Shown in pieces: positions 47,901-62,900 of a stretch of 64,000 bases of DNA. Numbering within the stretch: position 1 is the first letter of the stretch; every line of letters begins with the position of its first letter. The notes beneath the pieces were generated by a model. The model saw only the letters and a program-made list of their open reading frames with translations, was not told the origin of the DNA and made no database searches. A program made the position numbers and the translations under genes. Source of the DNA: Balanoglossus misakiensis (Eukaryota > Hemichordata); the NCBI GenBank assembly GCA_040954595.2, contig CM082597.2, positions 5,394,001 to 5,458,000 on the forward strand, read 5' to 3'.

Positions 47901-50900
47901 AAATTTCGCGAGGTCGAAAAATTGACATTTCTGGATGATTTTCATGAGCTATAACCCATGGTTTTTATCAAAAAACCACCAAATTTTGAAATTTCGCGAA
48001 GTCGAAAAATTGACATTTCTGGATGATTTTCATGAGCTATAACCCATGGTTTTTATCAAAAAACCACCAAATTCTGAAATTTCGCGAGGTCGAAAAATTG
48101 ACATTTCTGGATGATTTTCATGAGCTATAACCCATGGTTTTTATCAAAAAACCACCAAATTCTGAAATTTCGCGAGGTCGAAAAATTGACATTTCTGGAT
48201 GATTTTCATGAGCTATAACCCATGGTTTTTATCAAAAAACCACCAAATTTTGAAATTTCGCGAAGTCGAAAAATTGACATTTCTGGATGATTTTCATGAG
48301 CTATAACCCATGGTTTTTATCAAAAAACCACCAAATTCTGAAATTTCGCGAGGTCGGCAAATTGACATTTCTGGATGATTTTCATGAGCTATAACCCATG
48401 GTTTTTATCAAAAAACCACCAAATTTTGAAATTTCGCGAAGTCGAAAAATTGACATTTCTGGATGATTTTCATGAGCTATAACCCATGGTTTTTATCAAA
48501 AAACCACCAAATTCTGAAATTTCGCGAGGTCGAAAAATTGACATTTCTGGATGATTTTCATGAGCTATAACCCATGGTTTTTATCAAAAAACCACCAAAT
48601 TCTGAAATTTCGCGAGGTCGAAAAATTGACATTTCTGGATGATTTTCATGAGCTATAACCCATGGTTTTTATCAAAAAACCACCAAATTCTGAAATTTCG
48701 CGAGGTCGAAAAATTGACATTTCTGGATGATTTTCATGAGCTATAACCCATGGTTTTTATCAAAAAACCACCAAATTCTGAAATTTCGCGAGGTCGAAAC
48801 ATTGACATTTCTGGATGATTTTCATGAGCTATAACGCATGGTTTTTATCAAAAAACCACCAAATTCTGAAATTTCGCGAGGTCGAAAAATTGACATTTCT
48901 GGATGATTTTCATGAGCTATAACCCATGGTTTTTATCAAAAAACCACCAAATTCTGAAATTTCGCGAGGTCGAAACATTGACATTTCTGGATGATTTTCA
49001 TGAGCTATAACGCATGGTTTTTATCAAAAAACCACCAAATTCTGAAATTTCGCGAGGTCGAAAAATTGACATTTCTGGACCATTTTCATGAGCTATAACC
49101 CATGGTTTTTATCAAAAAATGACCACATTTTGAAATTTCGCGAAGTCGAAAAATTGACATTTCTGGATGATTTTCATGAGCTATAACCTATGGTTTTTAT
49201 CAAAAAATGACCACATTTTGAAATTTCGCGAAGTCGAAAAATTGACATTTCTGGATGATTTTCATGAGCTATAACCCATGGTTTTTATCAAAAAACCACC
49301 AAATTCTGAAATTTCGCGAGGTCGAAACATTGACATTTCTGGATGATTTTCATGAGTAATAACCCATGGTTTTTATCAAAAAAAACACCAAATTCTGAAA
49401 TTTCGCGAGGTCGAAAAATTGACATTTCTGGATGATTTTCATGAGCTATAACCCATGGTTTTTATCAAAAAACCACGAAATTTTGAAATTTCTCGAAGTC
49501 GAAAAATTGACATTTCTGGATGATTTTCATGAGCTATAACCCATGGTTTTTATCAAAAAACCACCAAATTCTGAAATTTCGCGAGGTCGAAAAATTGAAA
49601 TTTCTGGATGATTTTCATGAGCTATAACCCATGGTTTTTATCAAAAAACCACCAAATTCTGAAATTTCGCGAGGTCGAAAAATTGACATTTCTGGATGAT
49701 TTTCATGAGCTATAACCCATGGTTTTTATCAAAAAACAACCAAATTCTGAAATTTCGCGAGGTCGAAAAATTGACATTTCTGGATGATTTTCATGAGCTA
49801 TAACCCATGGTTTTTATCAAAAAACCACCAAATTTAGAAATTTCGCGAAGTCGAAAAATTGACATTTCTGGATGATTTTCATGAGCTATAACCCATGGTT
49901 TTTATCAAAAAACCACCAAATTCTGAAATTTCGCGAGGTCGAAAAATTGACATTTCTGGATGATTTTCATGAGCTATAACCCATGGTTTTTATCAAAAAA
50001 CCACCAAATTCTGAAATTTCGCGAGGTCGAAAAATTGACATTTCTGGATGATTTTCATGAGCTATAACCCATGGTTTTTATCAAAAAACCACCAAATTTT
50101 GAAATTTCGCGAAGTCGAAAAATTGACATTTCTGGATGATTTTCATGAGCTATAACCCATGGTTTTTATCAAAAAACCACCAAATTCTGAAATTTCGCGA
50201 GGTCGGCAAATTGACATTTCTGGATGATTTTCATGAGCTATAACCCATGGTTTTTATCAAAAAACCACCAAATTTTGAAATTTCGCGAAGTCGAAAAATT
50301 GACATTTCTGGATGATTTTCATGAGCTATAACCCATGGTTTTTATCAAAAAACCACCAAATTCTGAAATTTCGCGAGGTCGAAAAATTGACATTTCTGGA
50401 TGATTTTCATGAGCTATAACCCATGGTTTTTATCAAAAAACCACCAAATTCTGAAATTTCGCGAGGTCGAAAAATTGACATTTCTGGATGATTTTCATGA
50501 GCTATAACCCATGGTTTTTATCAAAAAACCACCAAATTCTGAAATTTCGCGAGGTCGAAAAATTGACATTTCTGGATGATTTTCATGAGCTATAACCCAT
50601 GGTTTTTATCAAAAAACCACCAAATTTTGAAATTTCGCGAAGTCGAAAAATTGACATTTCTGGATGATTTTCATGAGCTATAACCCATGGTTTTTATCAA
50701 AAAACCACCAAATTCTGAAATTTCGCGAGGTCGAAAAATTGACATTTCTGGATGATTTTCATGAGCTATAACCCATGGTTTTTATCAAAAAACCACCAAA
50801 TTCTGAAATTTCGCGAGGTCGAAAAATTGACATTTCTGGATGATTTTCATGAGCTATAACCCATGGTTTTTATCAAAAAACCACCAAATTTTGAAATTTC

Positions 50901-53900
50901 GCGAAGTCGAAAAATTGACATTTCTGGATGATTTTCATGAGCTATAACCCATGGTTTTTATCAAAAAACCACCAAATTCTGAAATTTCGCGAGGTCGGCA
51001 AATTGACATTTCTGGATGATTTTCATGAGCTATAACCCATGGTTTTTATCAAAAAACCACCAAATTTTGAAATTTCGCGAAGTCGAAAAATTGACATTTC
51101 TGGATGATTTTCATGAGCTATAACCCATGGTTTTTATCAACAAAACCACCAAATTCTGAAATTTCGCGAGGTCGAAAAATTGACATTTCTGGATGATTTT
51201 CATGAGCTATAACCCATGGTTTTTATCAAAAAACCACCAAATTTTGAAATTTCGCGGAGTCGAAAAATTGACATTTCTGGACCATTTTCATGAGCTATAA
51301 CCCATGGTTTTTATCAAAAAACCACCAAATTCTGAAATTTCGCGAGGTCGGCAAATTGACATTTCTGGATGATTTTCATGAGCTATAACCCATGGTTTTT
51401 ATCAAAAAACCACCAAATTTTGAAATTTCGCGAAGTCGAAAAATTGACATTTCTGGATGATTTTCATGAGCTATAACCCATGGTTTTTATCAAAAAACCA
51501 CCAAATTTTGAAATTTCGCGAAGTCGAAAAATTGACATTTCTGGATGATTTTCATGAGCTATAACCCATGGTTTTTATCAAAAAACCACCAAATTCTGAA
51601 ATTTCTCGAAGTCGAAAAATTAACATTTCTGGATGATTTTCATGAGTAATAACCCATGGTTTTTATCAAAAAAACACCAAATTCTGAAATTTCGCGAGGT
51701 CGGAAAATTGACATTTCTGGATGATTTTCATGAGCTATAACCCATGGTTTTTATCAAAAAACCACCAAATTTTGAAATTTCTCGAAGTCGAAAAATTGAC
51801 ATTTCTGGATGATTTTCATGAGCTATAACCCATGGTTTTTATCAAAAAACCACCAAATTCTGAAATTTCTCGAAGTCGAAAAATTAACATTTCTGGATGA
51901 TTTTCATGAGTAATAACCCATGGTTTTTATCAAAAAAACACCAAATTCTGAAATTTCGCGAGGTCGGAAAATTGACATTTCTGGATGATTTTCATGAGCT
52001 ATAACCCATGGTTTTTATCAAAAAACCACCAAATTTTGAAATTTCTCGAAGTCGAAAAATTGACATTTCTGGTTGATTTTCATGAGCTATAACCCATGGT
52101 TTTTATCAAAAAACCACCAAATTCTGAAATTTCGCGAGGTCGAAAAATTGACATTTCTGGATGATTTTCATGAGCTATAACCCATGGTTTTTATCAAAAA
52201 ACCACCAAATTCTGAAATTTCGCGAGGTCGAAAAATTGACATTTCTGGATGATTTTCATGAGCTATAACCCATGGTTTTTATCAAAAAACCACCAAATTC
52301 TGAAATTTCGCGAGGTCGAAAAATTGACATTTCTGGATGATTTTCATGAGCTATAACCCATGGTTTTTATCAAAAAAACACCAAATTCTGAAATTTCGCG
52401 AGGTCGGAAAATTGACATTTCTGGATGATTTTCATGAGCTATAACCCATGGTTTTTATCAAAAAACCACCAAATTTTGAAATTTCTCGAAGTCGAAAAAT
52501 TGACATTTCTGGATGATTTTCATGAGCTATAACCCATGGTTTTTATCAAAAAACCACCAAATTCTGAAATTTCTCGAAGTCGAAAAATTAACATTTCTGG
52601 ATGATTTTCATGAGTAATAACCCATGGTTTTTATCAAAAAAACACCAAATTCTGAAATTTCGCGAGGTCGGAAAATTGACATTTCTGGATGATTTTCATG
52701 AGCTATAACCCATGGTTTTTATCAAAAAACCACCAAATTTTGAAATTTCTCGAAGTCGAAAAATTGACATTTCTGGATGATTTTCATGAGCTATAACCCA
52801 TGGTTTTTATCAAAAAACCACCAAATTCTGAAATTTCGCGAGGTCGAAAAATTGACATTTCTGGATGATTTTCATGAGCTATAACCCATGGTTTTTATCA
52901 AAAAACCACCAAATTCTGAAATTTCGCGAGGTCGAAAAATTGACATTTCTGGATGATTTTCATGAGCTATAACCCATGGTTTTTATCAAAAAACCACCAA
53001 ATTCTGAAATTTCGCGAGGTCGAAAAATTGACATTTCTGGATGATTTTCATGAGCTATAACCCATGGTTTTTATCAAAAAACCACCAAATTCTGAAATTT
53101 CGCGAGGTCGAAACATTGACATTTCTGGATGATTTTCATGAGCTATAACGCATGGTTTTTATCAAAAAACCACCAAATTCTGAAATTTCGCGAGGTCGAA
53201 AAATTGACATTTCTGGATGATTTTCATGAGCTATAACCCATGGTTTTTATCAAAAAACCACCAAATTCTGAAATTTCGCGAGGTCGAAACATTGACATTT
53301 CTGGATGATTTTCATGAGCTATAACGCATGGTTTTTATCAAAAAACCACCAAATTCTGAAATTTCGCGAGGTCGAAAAATTGACATTTCTGGACCATTTT
53401 CATGAGCTATAACCCATGGTTTTTATCAAAAAACCACCAAATTCTGAAATTTCGCGAGGTCGAAAAATTGACATTTCTGGACCATTTTCATGAGCTATAA
53501 CCCATGGTTTTTATCAAAAAATGACCACATTTTGAAATTTCGCGAAGTCGAAAAATTGACAATTCTGGATGATTTTCATGAGCTATAACCCATGGTTTTT
53601 ATCAAAAAACCACCAAATTTTGAAATTTCGCGAAGTCGAAAAATTGACATTTGTGGATGATTTTCATGAGCTATAACCCATGGTTTTATCAAAAAACCAC
53701 CAAATTCTGAAATTTCTCGAAGTCGAAAAATTAACATTTCTGGATGATTTTCATGAGCTATAACCCATGGTTTTTATCAAAAAACCACCAAATTTTGAAA
53801 TTTCGCGAAGTCGAAAAATTGACATTTCTGGATGATTTTCATGAACTATAACCCATGGTTTTTATCAAAAAACCACCAAATTCTGAAATTTCGCGAGGTC

Positions 53901-56900
53901 GAACAATTGACATTTCTGGATGATTTTCATGAGCTATAACCCATGGTTTTTATCAAAAAACCACCAAATTCTGAAATTTCGCGAGGTCGAAAAATTGACA
54001 TTTCTGGATGATTTTCATGAGCTATAACCCATGGTTTTTATGAAAAAACCACCAAATTTTGAAATTTCGCGAAGTCGAAAAATTGACATTTCTGGATGAT
54101 TTTCATGAGCTATAACCCATGGTTTTTATCAAAAAACCACCAAATTCTGAAATTTCGCGAGGTCGGCAAATTGACATTTCTGGATGATTTTCATGAGCTA
54201 TAACCCATGGTTTTTATCAAAAAACCACCAAATTCTGAAATTTCGCGAGGTCGGAAAATTGACATTTCTGGATGATTTTCATGAGCTATAACCCATGGTT
54301 TTTATCAAAAAACCACCAAATTCTGAAATTTCGCGAGGTCGAAACATTGACATTTCTGGATGATTTTCATGAGCTATAACGCATGGTTTTTATCAAAAAA
54401 CCACCAAATTCTGAAATTTCGCGAGGTCGAAAAATTGACATTTCTGGACCATTTTCATGAGCTATAACCCATGGTTTTTATCAAAAAACCACCAAATTCT
54501 GAAATTTCGCGAGGTCGAAAAATTGACATTTCTGGACCATTTTCATGAGCTATAACCCATGGTTTTTATCAAAAAATGACCACATTTTGAAATTTCGCGA
54601 AGTCGAAAAATTGACATTTCTGGATGATTTTCATGAGCTATAACCCATGGTTTTTATCAAAAAACCACCAAATTCTGAAATTTCGCGAGATCGAAACATT
54701 GACATTTCTGGATGATTTTCATGAGCTATAACGCATGGTTTTTATCAAAAAACCACCAAATTCTGAAATTTCGCGAGGTCGAAAAATTGACATTTCTGGA
54801 CCATTTTCATGAGCTATAACCCATGGTTTTTATCAAAAAACCACCAAATTCTGAAATTTCGCCAGGTCGAAAAATTGACATTTCTGGATGATTTTCATGA
54901 GCTATAACCCATGGTTTTTATCAAATAACGACCAAATTTTGAAATTTCGCGAAGTCGAAAAATTGACATTTCTGGATGATTTTCATGAGCTATAACCCAT
55001 GGTTTTTATCAAAAAACCACCAAATTCTGAAATTTCGCGAGGTCGAAAAATTGACATTTCTGGACCATTTTCATGAGTAATAACCCATGGTTTTTATCAA
55101 AAAAACACCAAATTCTGAAATTTCGCGAGGTCGGAAAATTGACATTTCTGGATGATTTTTATGAGCTATAACCCATGGTTTTTATCAAAAAACCACCAAA
55201 TTTTGAAATTTCTCGAAGTCGAAAAATTGACATTTCTGGATGATTTTCATGAGCTATAACCCATGGTTTTTATCAAAAAACCACCAAATTCTGAAATTTC
55301 GCGAGGTCGAAAAATTGACATTTCTGGATGATTTTCATGAGCTATAACCCATGGTTTTTATCAAAAAACCACCAAATTCTGAAATTTCGCGAGGTCGAAA
55401 AATTGACATTTCTGGACCATTTTCATGAGCTATAACCCATGGTTTTTATCAAAAAACCACCAAATTCTGAAATTTCGCGAGGTCGAAAAATTGACATTTG
55501 TGGACCATTTTCATGAGCTATAACCCATGGTTTTTATCAAAAAATGACCAAATTCTGAAATTTCGCGAGGTCGAAAAATTGACATTTCTGGATGATTTTC
55601 ATGAGCTATAACCCATGGTTTTTATCAAAAAACCACCAAATTCTGAAATTTCGCGAGGTCGGAAAATTGACATTTCTGGATGATTTTCATGAGCTATAAC
55701 CCATGGTTTTTATCAAAAAACCACCAAATTCTGAAATTTCGCGAGGTCGAAAAATTGACATTTCTGGATGATTTTCATGAGCTATAACCCATGGTTTTTA
55801 TCAAAAAACCACCAAATTCTGAAATTTCGCGAGGTCGAAAAATTGACATTTCTGGATGATTTTCATGAGCTATAACCCATGGTTTTTATCAAAAAACGAC
55901 CAAATTTTGAAATTTCGCGAAGTCGAAAAATTGACATTTCTGGATGATTTTCATGAGCTATAACCCATGGTTTTTATCAAAAAACCACCAAATTCTGAAA
56001 TTTCGCGAAGTCGAAAAATTGACATTTCTGGATGATTTTCATGAGTAATAACCCATGGTTTTTATCAAAAAAACACCAAATTCTGAAATTTCGCGAGGTC
56101 GGAAAATTGACATTTCTGGATGATTTTCATGAGCTATAACCCATGGTTTTTATCAAAAAACCACCAAATTCTGAAATTTCGCGAGGTCGGAAAATTGACA
56201 TTTCTGGATGATTTTCATGAGCTATAACCCATGGTTTTTATCAAAATACCACCAAATTCTGAAATTTCGCGAGATCGAAAAATTGACATTTCTGGATGAT
56301 TTTCATGAGCTATAACCCATGGTGTTTCTCAAAAAACCACCAAATTCTGAAATTTCGCGAGGTCGAAAAATTGACATTTCTGGATGATTTTCATGAGCTA
56401 TAACCCATGGTTTTTATCAAAAAACCACCAAATTCTGAAATTTCGCGAGGTCGAAAAATTGACATTTCTGGATGATTTTCATGAGCTATAACCCATGGTT
56501 TTTATCAAAAAACCACCAAATTCTGAAATTTCGCGAGGTCGAAAAATTGACATTTCTGGATGATTTTCATGAGCTATAACCCATGGTTTTTATCAAAAAA
56601 CCACCAAATTCTGAAATTTCGCGAGGTCGAAAAATTGACATTTCTGGACCATTTTCATGAGCTATAACCCATGGTTTTTATCAAAAAATGACCACATTTT
56701 GAAATTTCGCGAAGTCGAAAAATTGACATTTCTGGATGATTTTCATGAGCTATAACCCATGGTTTTTATCAAAAAATGACCACATTTTGAAATTTCGCGA
56801 GGTCGAAAAATTGACATTTCTGGTTGATTTTCATGAGCTATAACCCATGGTGTTTCTCAAAAAACCACCAAATTCAGAAATTTCGCGAGGTCGAAAAATT

Positions 56901-59900
56901 GACATTTCTGGATGATTTTCATGAGCTATAACCCATGGTTTTTATCAAAAAACCACCAAATTCTGAAATTTCGCGAGGTCGAAAAATTGACATTTCTGGA
57001 TGATTTTCATGAGCTATAACCCATGGTTTTTATCAAAAAACCACCAAATTCTGAAATTTCGCGAGGTCGAAAAATTGACATTTCTGGACCATTTTCATGA
57101 GTAATAACCCATGGTTTTTATCAAAAAAACACCAAATTCTGAAATTTCGCGAGGTCGGAAAATTGACATTTCTGGATGATTTTTATGAGCTATAACCCAT
57201 GGTTTTTATCAAAAAACCACCAAATTTTGAAATTTCTCGAAGTCGAAAAATTGACATTTCTGGATGATTTTCATGAGCTATAACCCATGGTTTTTATCAA
57301 AAAACCACCAAATTCTGAAATTTCGCGAGGTCGAAAAATTGACATTTCTGGATGATTTTCATGAGCTATAACCCATGGTTTTTATCAAAAAACCACCAAA
57401 TTCTGAAATTTCGCGAGGTCGAAAAATTGACATTTCTGGACCATTTTCATGAGCTATAACCCATGGTTTTTATCAAAAAACCACCAAATTCTGAAATTTC
57501 GCGAGGTCGAAAAATTGACATTTGTGGACCATTTTCATGAGCTATAACCCATGGTTTTTATCAAAAAATGACCAAATTCTGAAATTTCGCGAGGTCGAAA
57601 AATTGACATTTCTGGATGATTTTCATGAGCTATAACCCATGGTTTTTATCAAAAAAACACCAAATTCTGAAATTTCGCGAGGTCGGAAAATTGACATTTC
57701 TGGATGATTTTCATGAGCTATAACCCATGGTTTTTATCAAAAAACCACCAAATTCTGAAATTTCGCGAGGTCGAAAAATTGACATTTCTGGATGATTTTC
57801 ATGAGCTATAACCCATGGTTTTTATCAAAAAACCACCAAATTCTGAAATTTCGCGAGGTCGAAAAATTGACATTTCTGGATGATTTTCATGAGCTATAAC
57901 CCATGGTTTTTATCAAAAAACGACCAAATTTTGAAATTTCGCGAAGTCGAAAAATTGACATTTCTGGATGATTTTCATGAGCTATAACCCATGGTTTTTA
58001 TCAAAAAACCACCAAATTCTGAAATTTCGCGAAGTCGAAAAATTGACATTTCTGGATGATTTTCATGAGTAATAACCCATGGTTTTTATCAAAAAACACC
58101 AAATTCTGAAATTTCGCGAGGTCGGAAAATTGACATTTCTGGATGATTTTCATGAGCTATAACCCATGGTTTTTATCAAAAAACCACCAAATTCTGAAAT
58201 TTCGCGAGGTCGGAAAATTGACATTTCTGGATGATTTTCATGAGCTATAACCCATGGTTTTTATCAAAATACCACCAAATTCTGAAATTTCGCGAGATCG
58301 AAAAATTGACATTTCTGGATGATTTTCATGAGCTATAACCCATGGTGTTTCTCAAAAAACCACCAAATTCTGAAATTTCGCGAGGTCGAAAAATTGACAT
58401 TTCTGGATGATTTTCATGAGCTATAACCCATGGTTTTTATCAAAAAACCACCAAATTCTGAAATTTCGCGAGGTCGAAAAATTGACATTTCTGGATGATT
58501 TTCATGAGCTATAACCCATGGTTTTTATCAAAAAACCACCAAATTCTGAAATTTCGCGAGGTCGAAAAATTGACATTTCTGGATGATTTTCATGAGCTAT
58601 AACCCATGGTTTTTATCAAAAAACCACCAAATTCTGAAATTTCGCGAGGTCGAAAAATTGACATTTCTGGACCATTTTCATGAGCTATAACCCATGGTTT
58701 TTATCAAAAAATGACCACATTTTGAAATTTCGCGAAGTCGAAAAATTGACATTTCTGGATGATTTTCATGAGCTATAACCCATGGTTTTTATCAAAAAAT
58801 GACCACATTTTGAAATTTCGCGAGGTCGAAAAATTGACATTTCTGGTTGATTTTCATGAGCTATAACCCATGGTGTTTCTCAAAAAACCACCAAATTCAG
58901 AAATTTCGCGAGGTCGAAAAATTGACATTTCTGGATGATTTTCATGAGCTATAACCCATGGTTTTTATCAAAAAACCACCAAATTCTGAAATTTCGCGAG
59001 GTCGAAAAATTGACATTTCTGGGTGATTTTCATGAGCTATAACCCATGTTTTTTTTCAAAAAACCACCAAATTGTGAAATTTCGCGAGGTCGAAAAATTG
59101 ACATTTCTGGATGATTTTCATGAGCTAGAACCCATGGTTTTTATCAAAAAACCACCAAATTCTGAAATTTCGCGAGGTCGGAAAATTGACATTTCTGGAT
59201 GATTTTCATGAGCTATAACCCATGGTTTTTATCAAAAAACCACCAAATTCTGAAATTTCGCGAGGTCGGAAAATTGACATTTCTGGATGATTTTCATGAG
59301 CTACTACCCATGGTTTTTATCAAAAAACCACCAAATTCTGAAATTTCGCGAGGTCGGAAAATTGACATTTCTGGATGATTTTCATGAGCTATAACCCATG
59401 GTTTTTATCAAAAAACCACCAAATTCTGAAATTTCGCGAGGTCGGAAAATTGACATTTCTGGATGATTTTCATGAGCTATAACCCATGGTTTTTATCAAA
59501 AAACCACCAAATTCTGAAATTTCGCGAGGTCGAAAAATTGACATTTCTGGATGATTTTCATGAGCTATAACCCATAGTTTTTATCAAAAAACCACCAAAT
59601 TCTGAAATTTCGCGAGGTCGAAAAATTGACATTTCTGGATGATTTTCATGAGCTATAACCCATGGTTTTTATCAAAAAACCACCAAATTCTGAAATTTCG
59701 CGAGGTCGAAAAATTGACATTTCTGGACCATTTTCATGAGCTATAACCCATGGTTTTTATCAAAAAATGACCACATTTTGAAATTTCGCGAAGTCGAAAA
59801 ATTGACATTTCTGGATGATTTTCATGAGCTATAACCCATGGTTTTTATCAAAAAATGACCACATTTTGAAATTTCGCGAGGTCGAAAAATTGACATTTCT

Positions 59901-62900
59901 GGTTGATTTTCATGAGCTATAACCCATGGTGTTTCTCAAAAAACCACCAAATTCAGAAATTTCGCGAGGTCGAAAAATTGACATTTCTGGATGATTTTCA
60001 TGAGCTATAACCCATGGTTTTTATCAAAAAACCACCAAATTCTGAAATTTCGCGAGGTCGAAAAATTGACATTTCTGGATGATTTTCATGAGCTATAACC
60101 CATGTTTTTTTTCAAAAAACCACCAAATTGTGAAATTTCGCGAGGTCGAAAAATTGACATTTCTGGATGATTTTCATGAGCTAGAACCCATGGTTTTTAT
60201 CAAAAAACCACCAAATTCTGAAATTTCGCGAGGTCGGAAAATTGACATTTCTGGATGATTTTCATGAGCTATAACCCATGGTTTTTATCAAAAAACCACC
60301 AAATTCTGAAATTTCGCGAGGTCGGAAAATTGACATTTCTGGATGATTTTCATGAGCTACTACCGATGGTTTTTATCAAAAAACCACCAAATTCTGAAAT
60401 TTCGCGAGGTCGGAAAATTGACATTTCTGGATGATTTTCATGAGCTATAACCCATGGTTTTTATCAAAAAACCACCAAATTCTGAAATTTCGCGAGGTCG
60501 GAAAATTGACATTTCTGGATGATTTTCATGAGCTATAACCCATGGTTTTTATCAAAAAATGACCACATTTTGAAATTTCGCGAAGTCGAAAAATTGACAT
60601 TTCTGGACCATTTTCATGAGCTATAACCCATGGTTTTTATCAAAAAATGACCACATTTTGAAATTTCGCGAAGTCGAAAAATTGACATTTCTGGAGGATT
60701 TTCATGAGCTCTAACCCATGGTTTTTATCAAAAAGCCACAAAATTTTGAAATTTCTCGAAGTCGAAAAATTGACATTTCTGGATGATTTTCATGAGCTAT
60801 AACCCATGGTTTTTATCAAAAAACCACCAAATTCTGAAATTTCGCGAGGTCGAAAAATTGACATTTCTGGATGATTTTCATGAGCTATAACCCATGGTTT
60901 TTATCAAAAAACCACCAAATTCTGAAATTTCGCTAAGTCGAAAAATTGACATTTCAGGATGATTTTCATGAGCTATAACCCATGGTTTTTATCAAAAAAC
61001 CACCAAATTGTGAAATTTCGCGAGGTTTGAAAATTGACATTTCTGGATGATTTTCATGAGCTATAACCCATGGTTTTTATCAAAAAACCACCAAATTCTG
61101 AAATTTCGCGAGGTCGGAAAATTGACATTTCTGGATGATTTTCATGAGCTATAACCCATGGTTTTTATCAAAAAACCACCAAATTCTTAAATTTCGCGAG
61201 GTCGGAAAATTGACATTTCTGGATGATTTTCATGAGCTATAACCCATGGTTTTTATCAAAAAACCACCAAATTCTGAAATTTCGCGAGGTCGGAAAATTG
61301 ACATTTCTGGATGATTTTCATGAGCTATAACCCATGGTTTTTATCAAAAAACCACCAAATTCTGAAATTTCGCGAAGTCGGAAAATTGACATTTCTGGAT
61401 GATTTTCATGAGCTATAACCCATGGTTTTTATCAAAAAAACACCAAATTCTGAAATTTCGCGAGGTCGGAAAATTGACATTTCTGGATGATTTTCATGAG
61501 CTATAACCCATGGTTTTTATCAAAAAATGACCACATTTTGAAATTTCGCGAAGTCGAAAAATTGACATTTCTGGACCATTTTCATGAGCTATAACCCATG
61601 GTTTTTATCAAAAAATGACCACATTTTGAAATTTCGCGAAGTCGAAAAATTGACATTTCTGGACGATTTTCATGAGCTATAACCCATGGTTTTTATCAAA
61701 AAACCACCAAATTTTGAAATTTCTCGAAGTCGAAAAATTGACATTTCTGGATGATTTTCATGAGCTATAACCCATGGTTTTTATCAAAAAAACCACCAAA
61801 TTCTGAAATTTCGCGAGGTCGAAAAATTGACATTTCTGGATGATTTTCATGAGCTATAACCCATGGTTTTTATCAAAAAACCACCAAATTCTGAAATTTC
61901 GCGAAGTCGAAAAATTGACATTTCTGGATGATTTTCATGAGCTATAACCCATGGTTTTTATCAAAAAACCACCAAATTCTGAAATTTCGCGAAGTCGAAA
62001 AATTGACATTTCTGGATGATTTTCATGAGCTATAACCCATGGTTTTTATCAAAAAACCACCAAATTCTGAAATTTCGCGAGGTCGGAAAATTGACATTTC
62101 TGGATGATTTTCATGAGCTATAACCCATGGTTTTTATCAAAAAACCACCAAATTCTGAAATTTCGCGAGATCGGAAAATTGACATTTCTGGATGATTTTC
62201 ATGAGCTATAACCCATGGTTTTTATCAAAAAACCACCAAATTCTGAAATTTCGCGAGGTCGGAAAATTGACATTTCTGGATGATTTTCATGAGCTATAAC
62301 CCATGGTTTTTATCAAAAAACCACCAAATTCTGAAATTTCGCGAGGTCGGAAAATTGACATTTCTGGATGATTTTCATGAGCTATAACCCATGGTTTTTA
62401 TCAAAAAATGACCACATTTTGAAATTTCGCGAAGTCGAAAAATTGACATTTCTGGACCATTTTCATGAGCTATAACCCATGGTTTTTATCAAACAATGAC
62501 CACATTTTGAAATTTCGCGAAGTCGAAAAATTGACATTTCTGGATGATTTTCATGAGCTATAACCCATGGTTTTTATCAAAAAACCACCAAATTCTGAAA
62601 TTTCGCGAAGTCGAAAAATTGACATTTCTGGATGATTTTCATGAGCTATAACCCATGGTTTTTATCAAAAAACCACCAAATTCTGAAATTTCGCGAGGTC
62701 GGAAAATTGACATTTCTGGATGATTTTCATGAGCTATAACCCATGGTTTTTATCAAAAAACCACCAAATTCTGAAATTTCGCGAGATCGGAAAATTGACA
62801 TTTCTGGATGATTTTCATGAGCTATAACCCATGGTTTTTATCAAAAAACCACCAAATTCTGAAATTTCGCGAGGTCGGAAAATTGACATTTCTGGATGAT

